Of a DNA stretch of 64,000 nucleotides, positions 8,735 through 17,813 are shown piece by piece. Below the pieces are notes generated by a model. It did no database searches, had not been told where the DNA came from, and worked only from the letters and a program-made list of their open reading frames with translations. This stretch comes from CALVLD01 sp964467585 (GTDB taxonomy: Bacteria; Bacillota; Clostridia; Christensenellales; CAG-138), in NCBI GenBank assembly GCA_964467585.1, contig CAYXRF010000009.1, positions 19,810-83,809 on the forward strand. The letters are read 5' to 3'. The translations under genes were made by a program, and so were the position numbers. How positions within the stretch are numbered: position 1 is the stretch's first letter; the number at the start of each line of letters is the position of its first letter.

Positions 8735-9082
8735 ATGACATTAAGTGATTTTATAAAGCAATATCGTTTGTCGCAGAATCTGTCTCAGCGACAATTTGCA
8801 GCAAAATGCGGTACCTCGCATGGTTATATATCAGTTATCGAACGTGGCATTAATCCTAATACAGGGGAACCAGTTGTGCCCTCTTTGACAACACTTAAAC
8901 TCATAGCTAACGGAATGAACATGTCGCTTAATGATCTTTTTAATCGGGTAGACGATATGCCTATTAGTCTCAACAGCAGCACACCAGATGAGCGCGAAAT
9001 TCTGTTTAATTCGCTTCCTCCCGACAAGCAGGAGCAAGCGTTGGCTTATATGAGATTTTTGATAGGTGAAGTAGAAAAATAA
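8735..9082 (+). CDS. XRE-family (C1-like) phage repressor
   Basis: A 115-residue protein with an N-terminal HTH_3 domain (LSQRQFAAKCGTSHGYISVIERG, about 17-39) containing a short insertion after ERG, and a C-terminal helix ending PDKQEQALAYMRFLIG that resembles the small oligomerisation tail of Firmicute phage repressors. There is no peptidase domain, so induction would not be by LexA-type self-cleavage. It diverges from the Cro-like gene and shares its orientation with the integrase, as in a lysogeny module. Confidence 0.85.
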   Translation: MTLSDFIKQYRLSQNLSQRQFAAKCGTSHGYISVIERGINPNTGEPVVPSLTTLKLIANGMNMSLNDLFNRVDDMPISLNSSTPDEREILFNSLPPDKQEQALAYMRFLIGEVEK

Positions 9083-9137
9083 GTAAAGATACTTTATCGT
9101 CTATCTGTCTATCCAACATACAAAATTCACTTTCCAT
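9006..9137 (-). CDS. candidate 44-aa antisense small protein
   Basis: An ORF with ATG at 9137, GGAGG eight bases upstream and a good promoter (9166-9194), running into the 3' end of the repressor gene on the opposite strand. The product is MESEFCMLDRQIDDK followed by a hydrophobic helix LLIFLLHLSK. I recognise no homologue. The transcript itself, rather than the peptide, could be the functional part. The pairing of promoter and ribosome site is the only support. Confidence 0.4.
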   Translation of the reverse strand: MESEFCMLDRQIDDKVSLLIFLLHLSKISYKPTLAPACREEAN

Positions 9138-9165
9138 AGTTGTAACCTCCGGCAACGTTTTCTGT

Positions 9166-9194
9166 ATTATAGTACAGATGTTCGTAAAAGTAAA
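9166..9194 (-). promoter_or_regulatory. promoter antisense to the repressor gene
   Basis: TTTACT (9189-9194) and TATAAT (9166-9171) on the minus strand with a 17 bp spacer, upstream of the 44-residue ORF. Confidence 0.55.
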
Positions 9195-9284
9195 GGCAAC
9201 TAAGCACCACAAATGGTACTACGAAGATTTTATTTATTAACACTCTCCTGCTTGGAGACTGTATAAAATTTTAAGGAGTATATC

Positions 9285-9770
9285 ATGAAAAACAAAAAAA
9301 CATATATTTTATGGATCGTCGTCATCTGCTTGTCAGTCGCTGCACTACGATGCTTAGGTGTGCGGAAATACGCATCCGCTGCAACGTTAGCTGTATTGGC
9401 CGGCGTGCTCTCTATAATAGCAATAATTATTGACCGCAGTTATATAAATAATACTGAGTCGGCATCGCAAACGATAACATCCGCGCCCATGCAAACATCA
9501 GATAACCCGATGTTGCCATCCCAGCAACAGACACTAATATCACGCAAGACGACGAGATCGCTCGAGAATCGTACATGGCTTGGTAATCATGCTTACGGTA
9601 CTTCTTATCATTACTCCAAAGTATCAATCGCAAGAGAACCTCAGGCATCGCCGCTGCCACCATCCATGTTAGGCGCGGTCGTTGCGCTCATCCCCGAACC
9701 GACCAATCAGTATGATAGTAATGCAATACAAGTTATCGTATCTGCTTTCGCCGTACCTGCTTATCGTTGA
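9285..9770 (+). CDS. membrane protein with partial HIRAN-like motif
   Basis: A 161-residue protein starting after AAGGAG. Two hydrophobic segments (about 8-22 and 31-48) form an N-terminal hairpin, followed by a Ser/Thr/Gln-rich linker. The C-terminus has VVALIPEPTNQYDSNAIQV, which matches the core of HIRAN domains (EPxNxYDxNAI). The HIRAN fold normally continues with a GYL segment that is missing, since the frame stops 11 residues later, so the domain looks truncated. It lies directly upstream of the integrase, a location where HIRAN proteins occur in Firmicute elements. Confidence 0.6.
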   Translation: MKNKKTYILWIVVICLSVAALRCLGVRKYASAATLAVLAGVLSIIAIIIDRSYINNTESASQTITSAPMQTSDNPMLPSQQQTLISRKTTRSLENRTWLGNHAYGTSYHYSKVSIAREPQASPLPPSMLGAVVALIPEPTNQYDSNAIQVIVSAFAVPAYR

Positions 9771-9779
9771 GTAAGAGCA

Positions 9780-11495
9780 ATGGCAAGTAAGCATCAGAAG
9801 GCAATATCGTCATACGCGGGTATGACTGCCGTATTATACGGGCGATACTCATCGCACGGTCAAAAAGATGCATCGATCGAACAGCAGTTTGCGGAAAATC
9901 GTGCGTATGCAACTCGTGAAGGTATCATTATTGTTGATGAGTATGCTGACAGGCATTTGTCGGGCACGTCAGATAAGCGCCCAGCTTTCCAACGCATGAT
10001 CCGCGACGCAAATAAGGGGCACTTCCAGCTCGTAATCTGTTGGAAGGTTGATCGCTTTGCGCGTAATCGTGAGGATGCCGCCATCTACAAAGGCCGGTTA
10101 CGCAGCCACGGCGTTAAAGTGCTATATGCCAAGGAGCCCATCCCTGAGGGCAGCGCGGGAATCCTGTTAGAGACAATGCTGGAAGGCACGGCGGAATGGT
10201 ATTCCGCCACGTTGTCGGAAAATGTTGTACGCGGTATGCGTGATAATGCACTCAATTGCCGCATCAATAATGCCAGTATGCCGCTTGGATATAAGCGCGG
10301 CATAGATGGCAAATATGCTCTGAATCCGGATGCTGCTGCAATCGTGCGCGAAATATATGAGCTGTATGCTGCAGGCGTAAGACTTAACGATATAGCCATC
10401 ACGCTCAATAATCGCGGCTTGCGCACCTCGAGGGGGACATTTTTCAATATCGAAAATTTACGCAAAATCATCAGGAACGAGCGCTACACGGGCGTATATA
10501 TCTATGATGATATACGCATCGAGGGCGGTATCCCCCAAATCATCACACAGGAGCTATTTGACAAAGTGAAGACAATAATCGCAAAGCGCGCGCGTGCACC
10601 ACGGACAAAAGAAACTGACTATTTACTATCCGGCAAGTTGTTTTGCGGACACTGCGGCAATCTTATGACAGGGGAGACCGGTACAAGCAAGTCCGGGCGT
10701 ATCTATCGATATTACAAATGCGTAGCTCAAAAGCGGCAGCATACATGCGATAAGAAACCCGCTCCGCAGGCGTGGATCGAACGTCTTGTGACAGAGCTAA
10801 CCGTGAAAGCGGTATTGCAAGATGATATCATCACGCAGATCGCGGAAGCAGTCGTACGCATCCAGCTCGCCGAACGTGCTGATGATAGCGAACTCGTCGC
10901 ACTGGAAGCCCGGCAACGTGACATCAAGCGATCGCTTGATAATGTTATGAACGCAATCGAACAGGGCATCATTACTCCAACTACAAAAGCGCGTATGCAA
11001 GAGCTTGAGCAGCAGCATGCCGAGCTTGAGGTTGCTATTTCTGACGCGCAGACGATACGGCCGATGTACACGGCGGACCAAATTATATATATGCTTGAGC
11101 GCTACCGCGATGGCGACATCGAGGATCCAGAGTACCAGCGCAAAATACTGCACATGTTTGTCAAGGTCGTCTATCTTTACGATGATAAAATTGAGATATA
11201 TTACGATTATATTGGACAAGGCGATACAATAATATCGCACACACTATCGCCTACCGAGGTGTTCAACTTACCTGTCTCGTGGTCGACCAAAAAGGATAAG
11301 TCGCTGTCAGGCGGCTTTTTCTTTTTGTATTCTTCGCACTTCACTTTTTACTTTTTGTTCGAAAGCGAAAAGGATTTTGTTGAGGATGAAGCGGTCGCGT
11401 CCCTGTGCGAGAATATGCTGAGGGACGACAGCCTGCTGAAGTCAATCAGAGGCGTGGGCAAGGACGGCAGGCCGTTCATCCAAAGGGTGAAATGA
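9780..11495 (+). CDS. large serine recombinase (integrase)
   Basis: A 571-residue protein with an N-terminal resolvase domain (YGRYSSHGQ, catalytic Ser about 24; WKVDRFARN), a recombinase domain (PLGYKRG, then YTGVYIYDD), a zinc ribbon (CGHCGNLM, later CVAQKRQHTC) and a coiled coil (about 365-420). It catalyses site-specific integration/excision of the element. The expected C-terminus is near residue 510 (SWSTKKDKSL). Beyond that the frame runs through a terminator and about 60 further residues that look like host-side sequence, so the att junction probably lies at about 11270-11350. An ATG at residue 15 is an alternative start. Confidence 0.9.
   Translation: MASKHQKAISSYAGMTAVLYGRYSSHGQKDASIEQQFAENRAYATREGIIIVDEYADRHLSGTSDKRPAFQRMIRDANKGHFQLVICWKVDRFARNREDAAIYKGRLRSHGVKVLYAKEPIPEGSAGILLETMLEGTAEWYSATLSENVVRGMRDNALNCRINNASMPLGYKRGIDGKYALNPDAAAIVREIYELYAAGVRLNDIAITLNNRGLRTSRGTFFNIENLRKIIRNERYTGVYIYDDIRIEGGIPQIITQELFDKVKTIIAKRARAPRTKETDYLLSGKLFCGHCGNLMTGETGTSKSGRIYRYYKCVAQKRQHTCDKKPAPQAWIERLVTELTVKAVLQDDIITQIAEAVVRIQLAERADDSELVALEARQRDIKRSLDNVMNAIEQGIITPTTKARMQELEQQHAELEVAISDAQTIRPMYTADQIIYMLERYRDGDIEDPEYQRKILHMFVKVVYLYDDKIEIYYDYIGQGDTIISHTLSPTEVFNLPVSWSTKKDKSLSGGFFFLYSSHFTFYFLFESEKDFVEDEAVASLCENMLRDDSLLKSIRGVGKDGRPFIQRVK
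11298..11326 (+). terminator. terminator at the 3' end of the integrase
   Basis: A short stem (11300-11304 with 11311-11315, one G-U pair) is followed by TTTTTCTTTTT. It lies inside the open frame that extends the integrase, which supports a native gene end close by. Confidence 0.6.
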
Positions 11496-11658
11496 CCTTT
11501 TCGACCGCATAATCGATGCCCTTACAAAGCGCGATGCGCGGAATACGCAGGGCGTTGACCCCTCCGCAAGGCTTGTTTTCGACGTAAAGAAGGTTCGTAC
11601 CCAATGGGTCGCCGCCCTTGACGAGCTGCGTGCGCAGGAGGGCAGGAGAACGGACGGT
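11350..11658 (+). pseudogene. remnant of a mobile-element large protein interrupted by the integrase element
   Basis: Protein-like segments appear in successive frames: SEKDFVEDEAVASLCENML to KDGRPFIQRV in the integrase frame, then NDLFDRIIDA in the next frame from about 11492, then TKRDARNTQGVDPSARLVFD from 11521 in the third frame, leading straight into the RelA/SpoT-like ORF. The jumps suggest small indels near 11485 and 11518. The text resembles the C-terminal part of large polyvalent proteins of Firmicute elements, but this match is from memory and weak. It is probably the host-side target gene. Confidence 0.45.
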
Positions 11659-12897
11659 GTGAGGTATAAAAAGTATGTCACCGCAGCAGATTTTCTTTCG
11701 CCCGAAGCAGGCAGCATTCCTAAGTCAGGCTTTTACGAAAGCGATTTTGATGTACCTATAGAGGATGTTATATCGTCGTATAACAGCTATTACGCAGAGG
11801 TTGTCGCCGCTATGCCACGGTTTGAAGCCGTTCAAGCGGAGTTCATTAATAGACTTCATCAGATAGCGGATCCGCTTGGCTTTGAGGTCGCAGACCCCAA
11901 GGCAAAAAGTATAAAGAGCAGCGTTAACAAGCTCATGCGCAAAAACTTCTTTGAGGGAAGACAATATTGCCTGCCCGATTTCAAAGACAATGTTCGTGCC
12001 ACTATCCTGATGAACAGTCTTGACGACATAGCAAAGCTGACCGGACTTAAGGATGTGTTCAGTACAATTAGGGTTGAATACAAGCATAACTCAGTTTCCG
12101 GTTATTTAGGCTTTCATATTACGACAGAAATCAATGGTGTGAAATGTGAATTGCAACTGTCAACGCCCGACATGTTTAACATAAAGCTGGAGAGTGACGC
12201 CATATATGAAGCATGGAGAAACAGAAACATAGAATCCTCAGAGAAAGAAACGGACGAAAAACGATCCGCAGCGCTTTGGAACGGCTATTTGGAAAAGTCC
12301 GGCTTGACTCCGCCGGTTCTTCTCATGGCTTCTGATTCGCTTATGTCATTGCAGGATAGGACAGTATCGAAAGACCGGACAGGACGCCAAGCGCCATTGA
12401 AAAACTCTTTTGAGCCAAACGCGGAACGATCAGGGAAAGCAACAACGCAATCATCCTCGTCGACGCCATATATAACTTCTATTGGTTCTGACACGAGAAA
12501 CACCTCACTTTCAAATGATAATACTATTATACACGAAAGTGAAACGGTTGTAAAGGAGAATCCTTCCGGTAAGCCAAATATTCGGAAGGGAGATCCCTCT
12601 CTCAAAAATAATTTTCGTGCCAAGTCCCGCCTCCCCTCCGGCGAGAACCCGGTACGGGAGGTTCCCGTGCCATCCGAAACAACCGCGGACGATGGCGAAA
12701 CCCGTACCTTTTTTTCTGCCCAACGCTTCCCAAACGTGCAAGCATTGTTGAGAAATGTCAGTTATTCTGCTATAATGTCCATATGCCGATACGGAGGTTG
12801 TTTCAATGAAAAGCTGTTTCAAGGTTGTCGTCGCCGTTGTGACGTCCGTTTTATGCGCCGCCTTTGCGTTTTTGCCGCTTTCGGCACACGGCGCTGA
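11659..12897 (+). CDS. RelA/SpoT-like nucleotidyltransferase domain protein, probably a gene remnant
   Basis: The GTG-initiated frame (412 residues) has a RelA/SpoT synthetase-like region at about 60-190: KDNVRATIL near 109, GYLGFHI at 148-154 and ELQLSTP at 164-170 correspond to the DxxGxR, GYRSLH and EIQIRT motifs of (p)ppGpp synthetases. There is no own ribosome site, and the frame continues from the broken upstream sequence, so it is likely the 3' part of a larger gene. Residues beyond about 230 are low-complexity, and the end overlaps the next promoter and start, so the native stop is unclear. Similar domains serve as toxins in polymorphic and phage proteins; activity is unproven. Confidence 0.6.
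   Translation: MRYKKYVTAADFLSPEAGSIPKSGFYESDFDVPIEDVISSYNSYYAEVVAAMPRFEAVQAEFINRLHQIADPLGFEVADPKAKSIKSSVNKLMRKNFFEGRQYCLPDFKDNVRATILMNSLDDIAKLTGLKDVFSTIRVEYKHNSVSGYLGFHITTEINGVKCELQLSTPDMFNIKLESDAIYEAWRNRNIESSEKETDEKRSAALWNGYLEKSGLTPPVLLMASDSLMSLQDRTVSKDRTGRQAPLKNSFEPNAERSGKATTQSSSSTPYITSIGSDTRNTSLSNDNTIIHESETVVKENPSGKPNIRKGDPSLKNNFRAKSRLPSGENPVREVPVPSETTADDGETRTFFSAQRFPNVQALLRNVSYSAIMSICRYGGCFNEKLFQGCRRRCDVRFMRRLCVFAAFGTRR
12748..12776 (+). promoter_or_regulatory. promoter of the D,D-carboxypeptidase locus
   Basis: TTGAGA (12748-12753), 17 bp, TATAAT (12771-12776); GGAGG at 12793 precedes the ATG at 12806. Confidence 0.78.
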
Positions 12898-15263
12898 CGG
12901 AGACGCTCTTTCATACGGCTTGGCGGATGAAATACCCAAGCTTGTGTCATACGACGGTTATCTCAGCACGCAAACTCGGGCAATAGTAATGGATCTTGCA
13001 ACAGGGCTGTATTATACTTGAGCAAAACGGAGACGTTCGCGCTTTTCCCGCAAGCACAACCAAGGTGATGACAGCGCTGCTGCTTGTTGAAAACACTGCC
13101 GATGGTGATTGGGATACGCCGATTGCCCCGATAGAGGAGTTCGGATACTCCAAGGAGGGTTCAAATTCTCAGATGGGGCTTATCGTGGGCGACTGCCCCA
13201 CAAGACGCGATCTGCTCTACGGAATTATGCTGCCAAGCGGATGCGACGCCGCTTATGTATCAGCATGCTTGGTTTCCGGAAGCGAAAACGATTTTGTTGA
13301 CCTGATGAACGTCCGCGCTTCCGAGCTGGGCATGTTCAACACGGGCTATGAAAACCCATATGGTGTTGCGGGAACAGGTCACTTCACCTGCGCCGCAGAT
13401 ATGGCAACACTGGTACGGTATGCGATGGGATATGATATTTTTCGTGCAGCCGCGTCAACCCAAAGTTATTCGTTTTCAATACACAACGGCACACGCGTGC
13501 GCAATTTTATATGTGCGAACACAAACTATCTCATCCGTCAAGGCTCTCGTTACTATTATCAATATGCAATAGGCGTTAAGACGGGAACCACGGGTCTTGC
13601 GGATCATTGCCTGACTTCCGCCGCAAAAAAGGACGGTCTGGAGCTTATCTGCATCGTTATGAATACAGACGACAACACTGAACGCTTCACGTTTTCACGC
13701 GAGCTGCTTGAGTGGGGCTTCAACAGTTACGCCGAGGATGGGGGGCTGTACTCCCGCGGGGCGACAAACGCATACTTCAAGACTTCCGCCGATGAGTGCG
13801 CGCTGCGAAGCGCACCGAATGACGATGGGGAGCTTATAGCGTCTCTGCCATCGGGATACGGAGTTCGCGTTGGCGGATATCATTATGACGAAAATGACGA
13901 TATGTGGTATTTGGTTTGGTATGACGGAGTATTTGCGTGGACACGCGCAAGCAAGCTGCACTTTGTATGTTATGTTGACGATATTGAGATCGAGAACGGC
14001 AGCGCGCTGTGTGGTTGCCGCGAGGTTGGCGTTGACGATGTTATCAACGGGACGGTCAGCTCTCGGCATACCATATCAACCGTTACCGTAACGCTTTATG
14101 ACAGCAATGGTTACGCAGTGCAGGGCGCAACAAACTATCCGGAGTGCGTTGGCACGCATCATATTGCGGATACAACAATCGACATGGATATTGATCTTTC
14201 AATATTGCCAAAGGGCGAATACACCTGCGTTACACAGGTTACGGCAATCGCCGAGATACCCGGATGCGGACGTGAGGCAGTCACCTCCACGGTTTCAAGC
14301 TGCTTTTATGTGGGAGACGAACCCTGCTGCTGCGTGTCATACAATCCGCTTGGCGGCACAACTCTTATCGATGGCGCATTTGTGTACGAAAACACTTACA
14401 CCATATCGGATATTACGCCTCAAAGGGCGGGCTGTGAATTTGTGGGATGGAACACAGCGGCAGACGGCAGCGGCACAAGCTATAACAGCGGGGACGTAAT
14501 CACGGTTGAAGCATCAACAGAGGGCAATGAGTCAATCACGCTGTATGGCGTTTGGCAAAAGGCAAAAAGCGCATGGACGACAGATTGTGAGATATGTCCC
14601 GCTTATTGTGCCGAAATCGGTGACGAGCTGCTTGACGGAACCGTTTCGAACCCTGCGATAATTGATTGTATTACGGTTGAGATAGAGGGGGAGGACGGCT
14701 CAATTATTTCAAACGAATACCGTGTCGGAGTGAACGAGTTTGATTTTTCAAATGCCAATGCGGACTTCATCGCAGCCGAGCTTTTGCCCGCCCGCTATAC
14801 GGTTTCGGTATATGGCATAGTCTGCTCCGGCGATACCGTGCGCGAGCTTATCTGGCAAGGGGAGATGAGCGTGTGGCGGTCTGAATACACGCTTGAATTT
14901 GAGCTTGACGGCGGATATTTTGAAGGTGATTACAGCGGATTTGTCGTGCAGAGCGGCAAGCATTTTGATAATCTGCCCACGCCCGTAAAGGAGGGCTGTG
15001 AGTTTGTCGGATGGTTTGACGATACAGGCGCTGAGATTGACGAAAGCACGGTCATTCCTCCCTGCGAGAATCCTTCCGCCTCGATTTACGCACATTGGCT
15101 GGAGCTGCCCGCTTCAACAACCGAGCCTTCTGTTAACACGGGGGAAACAAAGCTTGTAATTTGGATATGGACGATAATCGGCGGCGTTGGTGCGATTGCC
15201 ATGACGGCGGTGATAATCGCCGTCGTGCGCACGCGCAAACGTAAAAAATCGAAAGAGCAGTAA
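12806..15263 (+). pseudogene. D-alanyl-D-alanine carboxypeptidase with InlB repeats, frameshifted
   Basis: The start (12806) encodes a signal peptide and the first strand (AIVMDLATG), then the frame stops at 13021. The rest continues in the +1 frame (from about 12996) as a 755-residue ORF. Serine peptidase S11 motifs are STTK (near 13050), SGC where SGN is usual (near 13246) and KTG (near 13580). An SH3-like segment, two InlB-type repeats (CEFVGWNT and CEFVGWFD) and a C-terminal membrane helix with a basic tail follow. Such enzymes trim peptidoglycan pentapeptides at the membrane. The break falls in the conserved ATG-AVLY-EQNGD region, so the gene is inactive unless the base calls are wrong. 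Confidence 0.8.
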
Positions 15264-15385
15264 CCCTCCGCGCTTATTATCCCGCCGCATCAGAACCCTT
15301 TGGCAAGAGAGCTTGCACCGTCAATATTTCACGGTTATCAACCCAACAGCCTATGGCGTTGAACAGGTATCCTTTTTTGCCGTTG

Positions 15386-15919
15386 CTATTTATGCGCGTC
15401 GGTTCCTTTATCGTTTTTTCCGAGAGGGACTTTTTTTACAAGTATCGCGCCAACCGCGCCTATGGCAAGCCCCGTAACAACGCCGCTCACAATCAAAACA
15501 GGCAGCCATGCGGCAATCTGCTTAACACCCGTAATCAGTATGGCAACAATGATCTGACCGATATTGTGTGCCACCGCTCCCGTCACGGATACTCCCGCAG
15601 GCGTGAATCTGCGGCAGCGTGACAAAAGCGTCATGCACACGAGCGAAAGCGCAGCGCCCGCCGCCGCGTATGCGCCAGAGAGCAGCGTGCCGAAAAGCAG
15701 CGCGGAAAGCGCGACTCTTACAGCGGACGTCGCAGCCGCCGCACGCCAACCGAGCTTATACAGCACGAAAACTATCACAATGTTGGCAAGTCCCATTTTC
15801 ACACCCGGAACTCCGAGCGAAAGCGGCAGAAGCGTCTCTATATAGGAGAGTATCATTGCCGCAGCAACCGAGACCCCCATTGTTGTTATGTATGCGGTTT
15901 TGCTCAATCCTGCGTTCAC
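15386..15919 (-). CDS. Gx transporter family / heptaprenyl diphosphate synthase component I-like membrane protein
   Basis: A 177-residue protein of about five membrane helices with the family-typical SYIETLLPLSLGVPGVKMGLAN near 25-46 and GAVAHNIGQI near 115. The family (Pfam Hpre_diP_synt_I) is named after an old assignment; these Gx proteins are ECF-like membrane components that in Clostridia accompany NusG-domain-II and Rnf genes. Here it is the last gene of the rnf operon, overlapping the NusG-II gene by 4 bp, which suggests a link to flavinylated electron transfer or quinone metabolism. The substrate is unknown. Confidence 0.82.
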   Translation of the reverse strand: MNAGLSKTAYITTMGVSVAAAMILSYIETLLPLSLGVPGVKMGLANIVIVFVLYKLGWRAAAATSAVRVALSALLFGTLLSGAYAAAGAALSLVCMTLLSRCRRFTPAGVSVTGAVAHNIGQIIVAILITGVKQIAAWLPVLIVSGVVTGLAIGAVGAILVKKVPLGKNDKGTDAHK

Positions 15920-16347
15920 GGAACCACATCCACACCGTTATTTAACTCACCCTCTATACGCACGACCATCCTGTGCGGCAGACAGGTTATTGTCTCTCCA
16001 ACATACTTAATCGTCCTCTGCTTTACGCAAAGCCTGTCGGGACAGTCCGCACAGCTGACGCATACCTTGCCGCTTTGTATGACGATCGTGTTTTTACCGC
16101 CGTCATATCCGTCAACAGTAATTTCGATATCCGTATCAAGAGGATAACGTGCTACGTCCTCACCGTTTACCGAAACAACGGCATATGCGCCTTGCTTTTT
16201 TGCAAGACTGACAACGCCCCACAGTATAAGTGCGGCAAGCCCAATCGCAAGCACGAGTATGATATCGTTTCTGATCCGTTTTTTTAGGGAAGAGTTTGCT
16301 TCCATATAATTATGCGATAACCCTTGAGCGGACACAGGCGCACCCAT
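15916..16347 (-). CDS. NusG domain II-containing membrane-anchored protein
   Basis: A protein of up to 143 residues with one N-terminal membrane helix (IILVLAIGLAALILWGVVSL) and an exported NusG domain II-like β-domain (GAYAVVSVNGEDVARYPL, then ITVDGYDGGKNTIVIQSGKV). The Cys-rich CVSCADCPDRLCV and ITCLPHRMVV ending is characteristic. The ATG at 16305 is an alternative start that gives a shorter N-terminus; neither start has a strong ribosome site. It lies 24 bp after rnfB and overlaps the Gx gene. Its function is unknown, but the association with Rnf is common in Clostridia. Confidence 0.82.
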   Translation of the reverse strand: MGAPVSAQGLSHNYMEANSSLKKRIRNDIILVLAIGLAALILWGVVSLAKKQGAYAVVSVNGEDVARYPLDTDIEITVDGYDGGKNTIVIQSGKVCVSCADCPDRLCVKQRTIKYVGETITCLPHRMVVRIEGELNNGVDVVP

Positions 16348-16371
16348 GCCCGCTCAAAGCGTTAATTGCTG

Positions 16372-17196
16372 TTAAGACGCCGACTGACGATGAGCGCCCG
16401 AAAAATCGGCAAATTTTATTGCGTGGACGGGACACTCCGCCTCACACTTGCCGCAGTTGATGCACTTGTCATAGTCAATTACGGCAAGATTGCCAACAAC
16501 CTTAACGGCGCCGACCGGGCAGCCCCTTTCACACTTTCCGCAGGCAATACAGCCGTTGGTGCATTTGCGGCGAACCACCGCGCCTTTGTCATGGTTTGAA
16601 CAGGTGACAACAACGTGACGAACATCCGGAAACAGTGTTATCAGGTGATTGGGGCAAGCCTTGGCGCAAAGCCCGCAGCCGCCGCATTTACGCGTGTCAA
16701 CATGCGCGATGCCGTTTTCAATACATATGGCGTCATGAGTGCAGACCCTTTGGCAATCTCCATAACCCATACAGCCCTGGGTGCAAAGCCCCCTGCCGCC
16801 ATACATCATGTTGGCGGCGGCGCAGGTCTGTATGCCCTGATAGATCTCCTTATCCTTGTTGTTGATGCAGTCCCCGTGGCAATGCACAAATGCGACCTGC
16901 TCAATAACATCCATGAACTCAACGCCCATGGTTTCGGAAATCCTGCGGGAGACGGCGTCCGCGCCCGGCACGCACAGGTTTGTTTTTGTGCCTTCAACAG
17001 AGGCAAGCGCGTGCGCGTATCCGTCGCAGCCCGTAAATCCGCAGGCTCCGCAGTTTGCCCCGGGAAGACAGGCGCGAACGGCAATCTCTTTTTCATTAAC
17101 GGGAACGCTCATAAAGTGGGCGGCAACCGTAAGCAGCACGGCGCATACCAGCCCGACGCCGGCAACAAGACCGATGGCAAAAACAATGGCTGTCAT
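16372..17196 (-). CDS. rnfB: Rnf complex iron-sulfur subunit RnfB
   Basis: A 274-residue protein: an N-terminal membrane anchor, a Fe-S domain (CLPGANCGACGFTGC), a CTQGC..GDCQRVC cluster and three ferredoxin-type motifs (CGGCGLCAKACP, CIACGKCERGCP, CINCGKCEAECP). RnfB takes electrons from ferredoxin into the ion-translocating ferredoxin:NAD oxidoreductase. It sits in the canonical rnfCDGEAB order as the last core subunit. The Cys content is complete, so it should be functional. Confidence 0.96.
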   Translation of the reverse strand: MTAIVFAIGLVAGVGLVCAVLLTVAAHFMSVPVNEKEIAVRACLPGANCGACGFTGCDGYAHALASVEGTKTNLCVPGADAVSRRISETMGVEFMDVIEQVAFVHCHGDCINNKDKEIYQGIQTCAAANMMYGGRGLCTQGCMGYGDCQRVCTHDAICIENGIAHVDTRKCGGCGLCAKACPNHLITLFPDVRHVVVTCSNHDKGAVVRRKCTNGCIACGKCERGCPVGAVKVVGNLAVIDYDKCINCGKCEAECPVHAIKFADFSGAHRQSAS

Positions 17197-17210
17197 ATCA
17201 CCGCACCCCC

Positions 17211-17813
17211 TTACACGCCGAATATTCCCGCGACCATGCCCGTAAAGCCATAGAACGCAAGAGACACTATCGAAGCGGCGACAAGGGTAATCGGGATGCC
17301 GCGGAACGCCTTTGGCGGATTGCTCTCCTCCATGCGCCCGCGCACTCCAGCAAACAGCACCATTGCCAGCAAAAAGCCCAAACCGCAGCCAAGCGAGCTT
17401 GTCATCGATTCAACAAAATTGTAACCGTCTGTGATATTGTTTAGTGTAACGCCGAGGACGGCGCAGTTGGTTGTGATAAGCGGCAGATACACGCCCAACG
17501 ATTTGTGAAGCGCGGGCAGGTATTTTTTAAGCACAATTTCAACAAACTGCACAAGCGCGGCAATTACAAGAATAAACAGTATGGTTTGAAGAAAACCAAG
17601 CCCGTTCGGCTCAAGCACATATACCTGCAGCGGGTAAGTCACCGCGGTTGCAAGCAGCATTACGAACGTTACCGAAACGCCCATGCCAACCGCCTGATCC
17701 GTCTTTTTTGAAACACCGAGGAACGGGCAAATGCCTAAGAATTTGCTCAGCACATAGTTGTTCACCAGCACCGAGGTCATAAGAATTACGGTAAGCGTTT
17801 TAAGCGTCCCCAT
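17211..17813 (-). CDS. rnfA: Rnf complex membrane subunit RnfA
   Basis: A 200-residue integral membrane protein with six predicted helices and the RnfA/NqrE hallmark VNNYVLSKFLGICPFLGVS near the N-terminus, plus LPLITTNCAVLGV. The conserved Cys of these two segments coordinate a Fe-S centre shared with RnfE. I prefer the ATG at 17813 because GGAGG lies eight bases upstream; the GTG at 17822 is too close to it. It overlaps the rnfE 3' end by 14 bp. Confidence 0.96.
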   Translation of the reverse strand: MGTLKTLTVILMTSVLVNNYVLSKFLGICPFLGVSKKTDQAVGMGVSVTFVMLLATAVTYPLQVYVLEPNGLGFLQTILFILVIAALVQFVEIVLKKYLPALHKSLGVYLPLITTNCAVLGVTLNNITDGYNFVESMTSSLGCGLGFLLAMVLFAGVRGRMEESNPPKAFRGIPITLVAASIVSLAFYGFTGMVAGIFGV

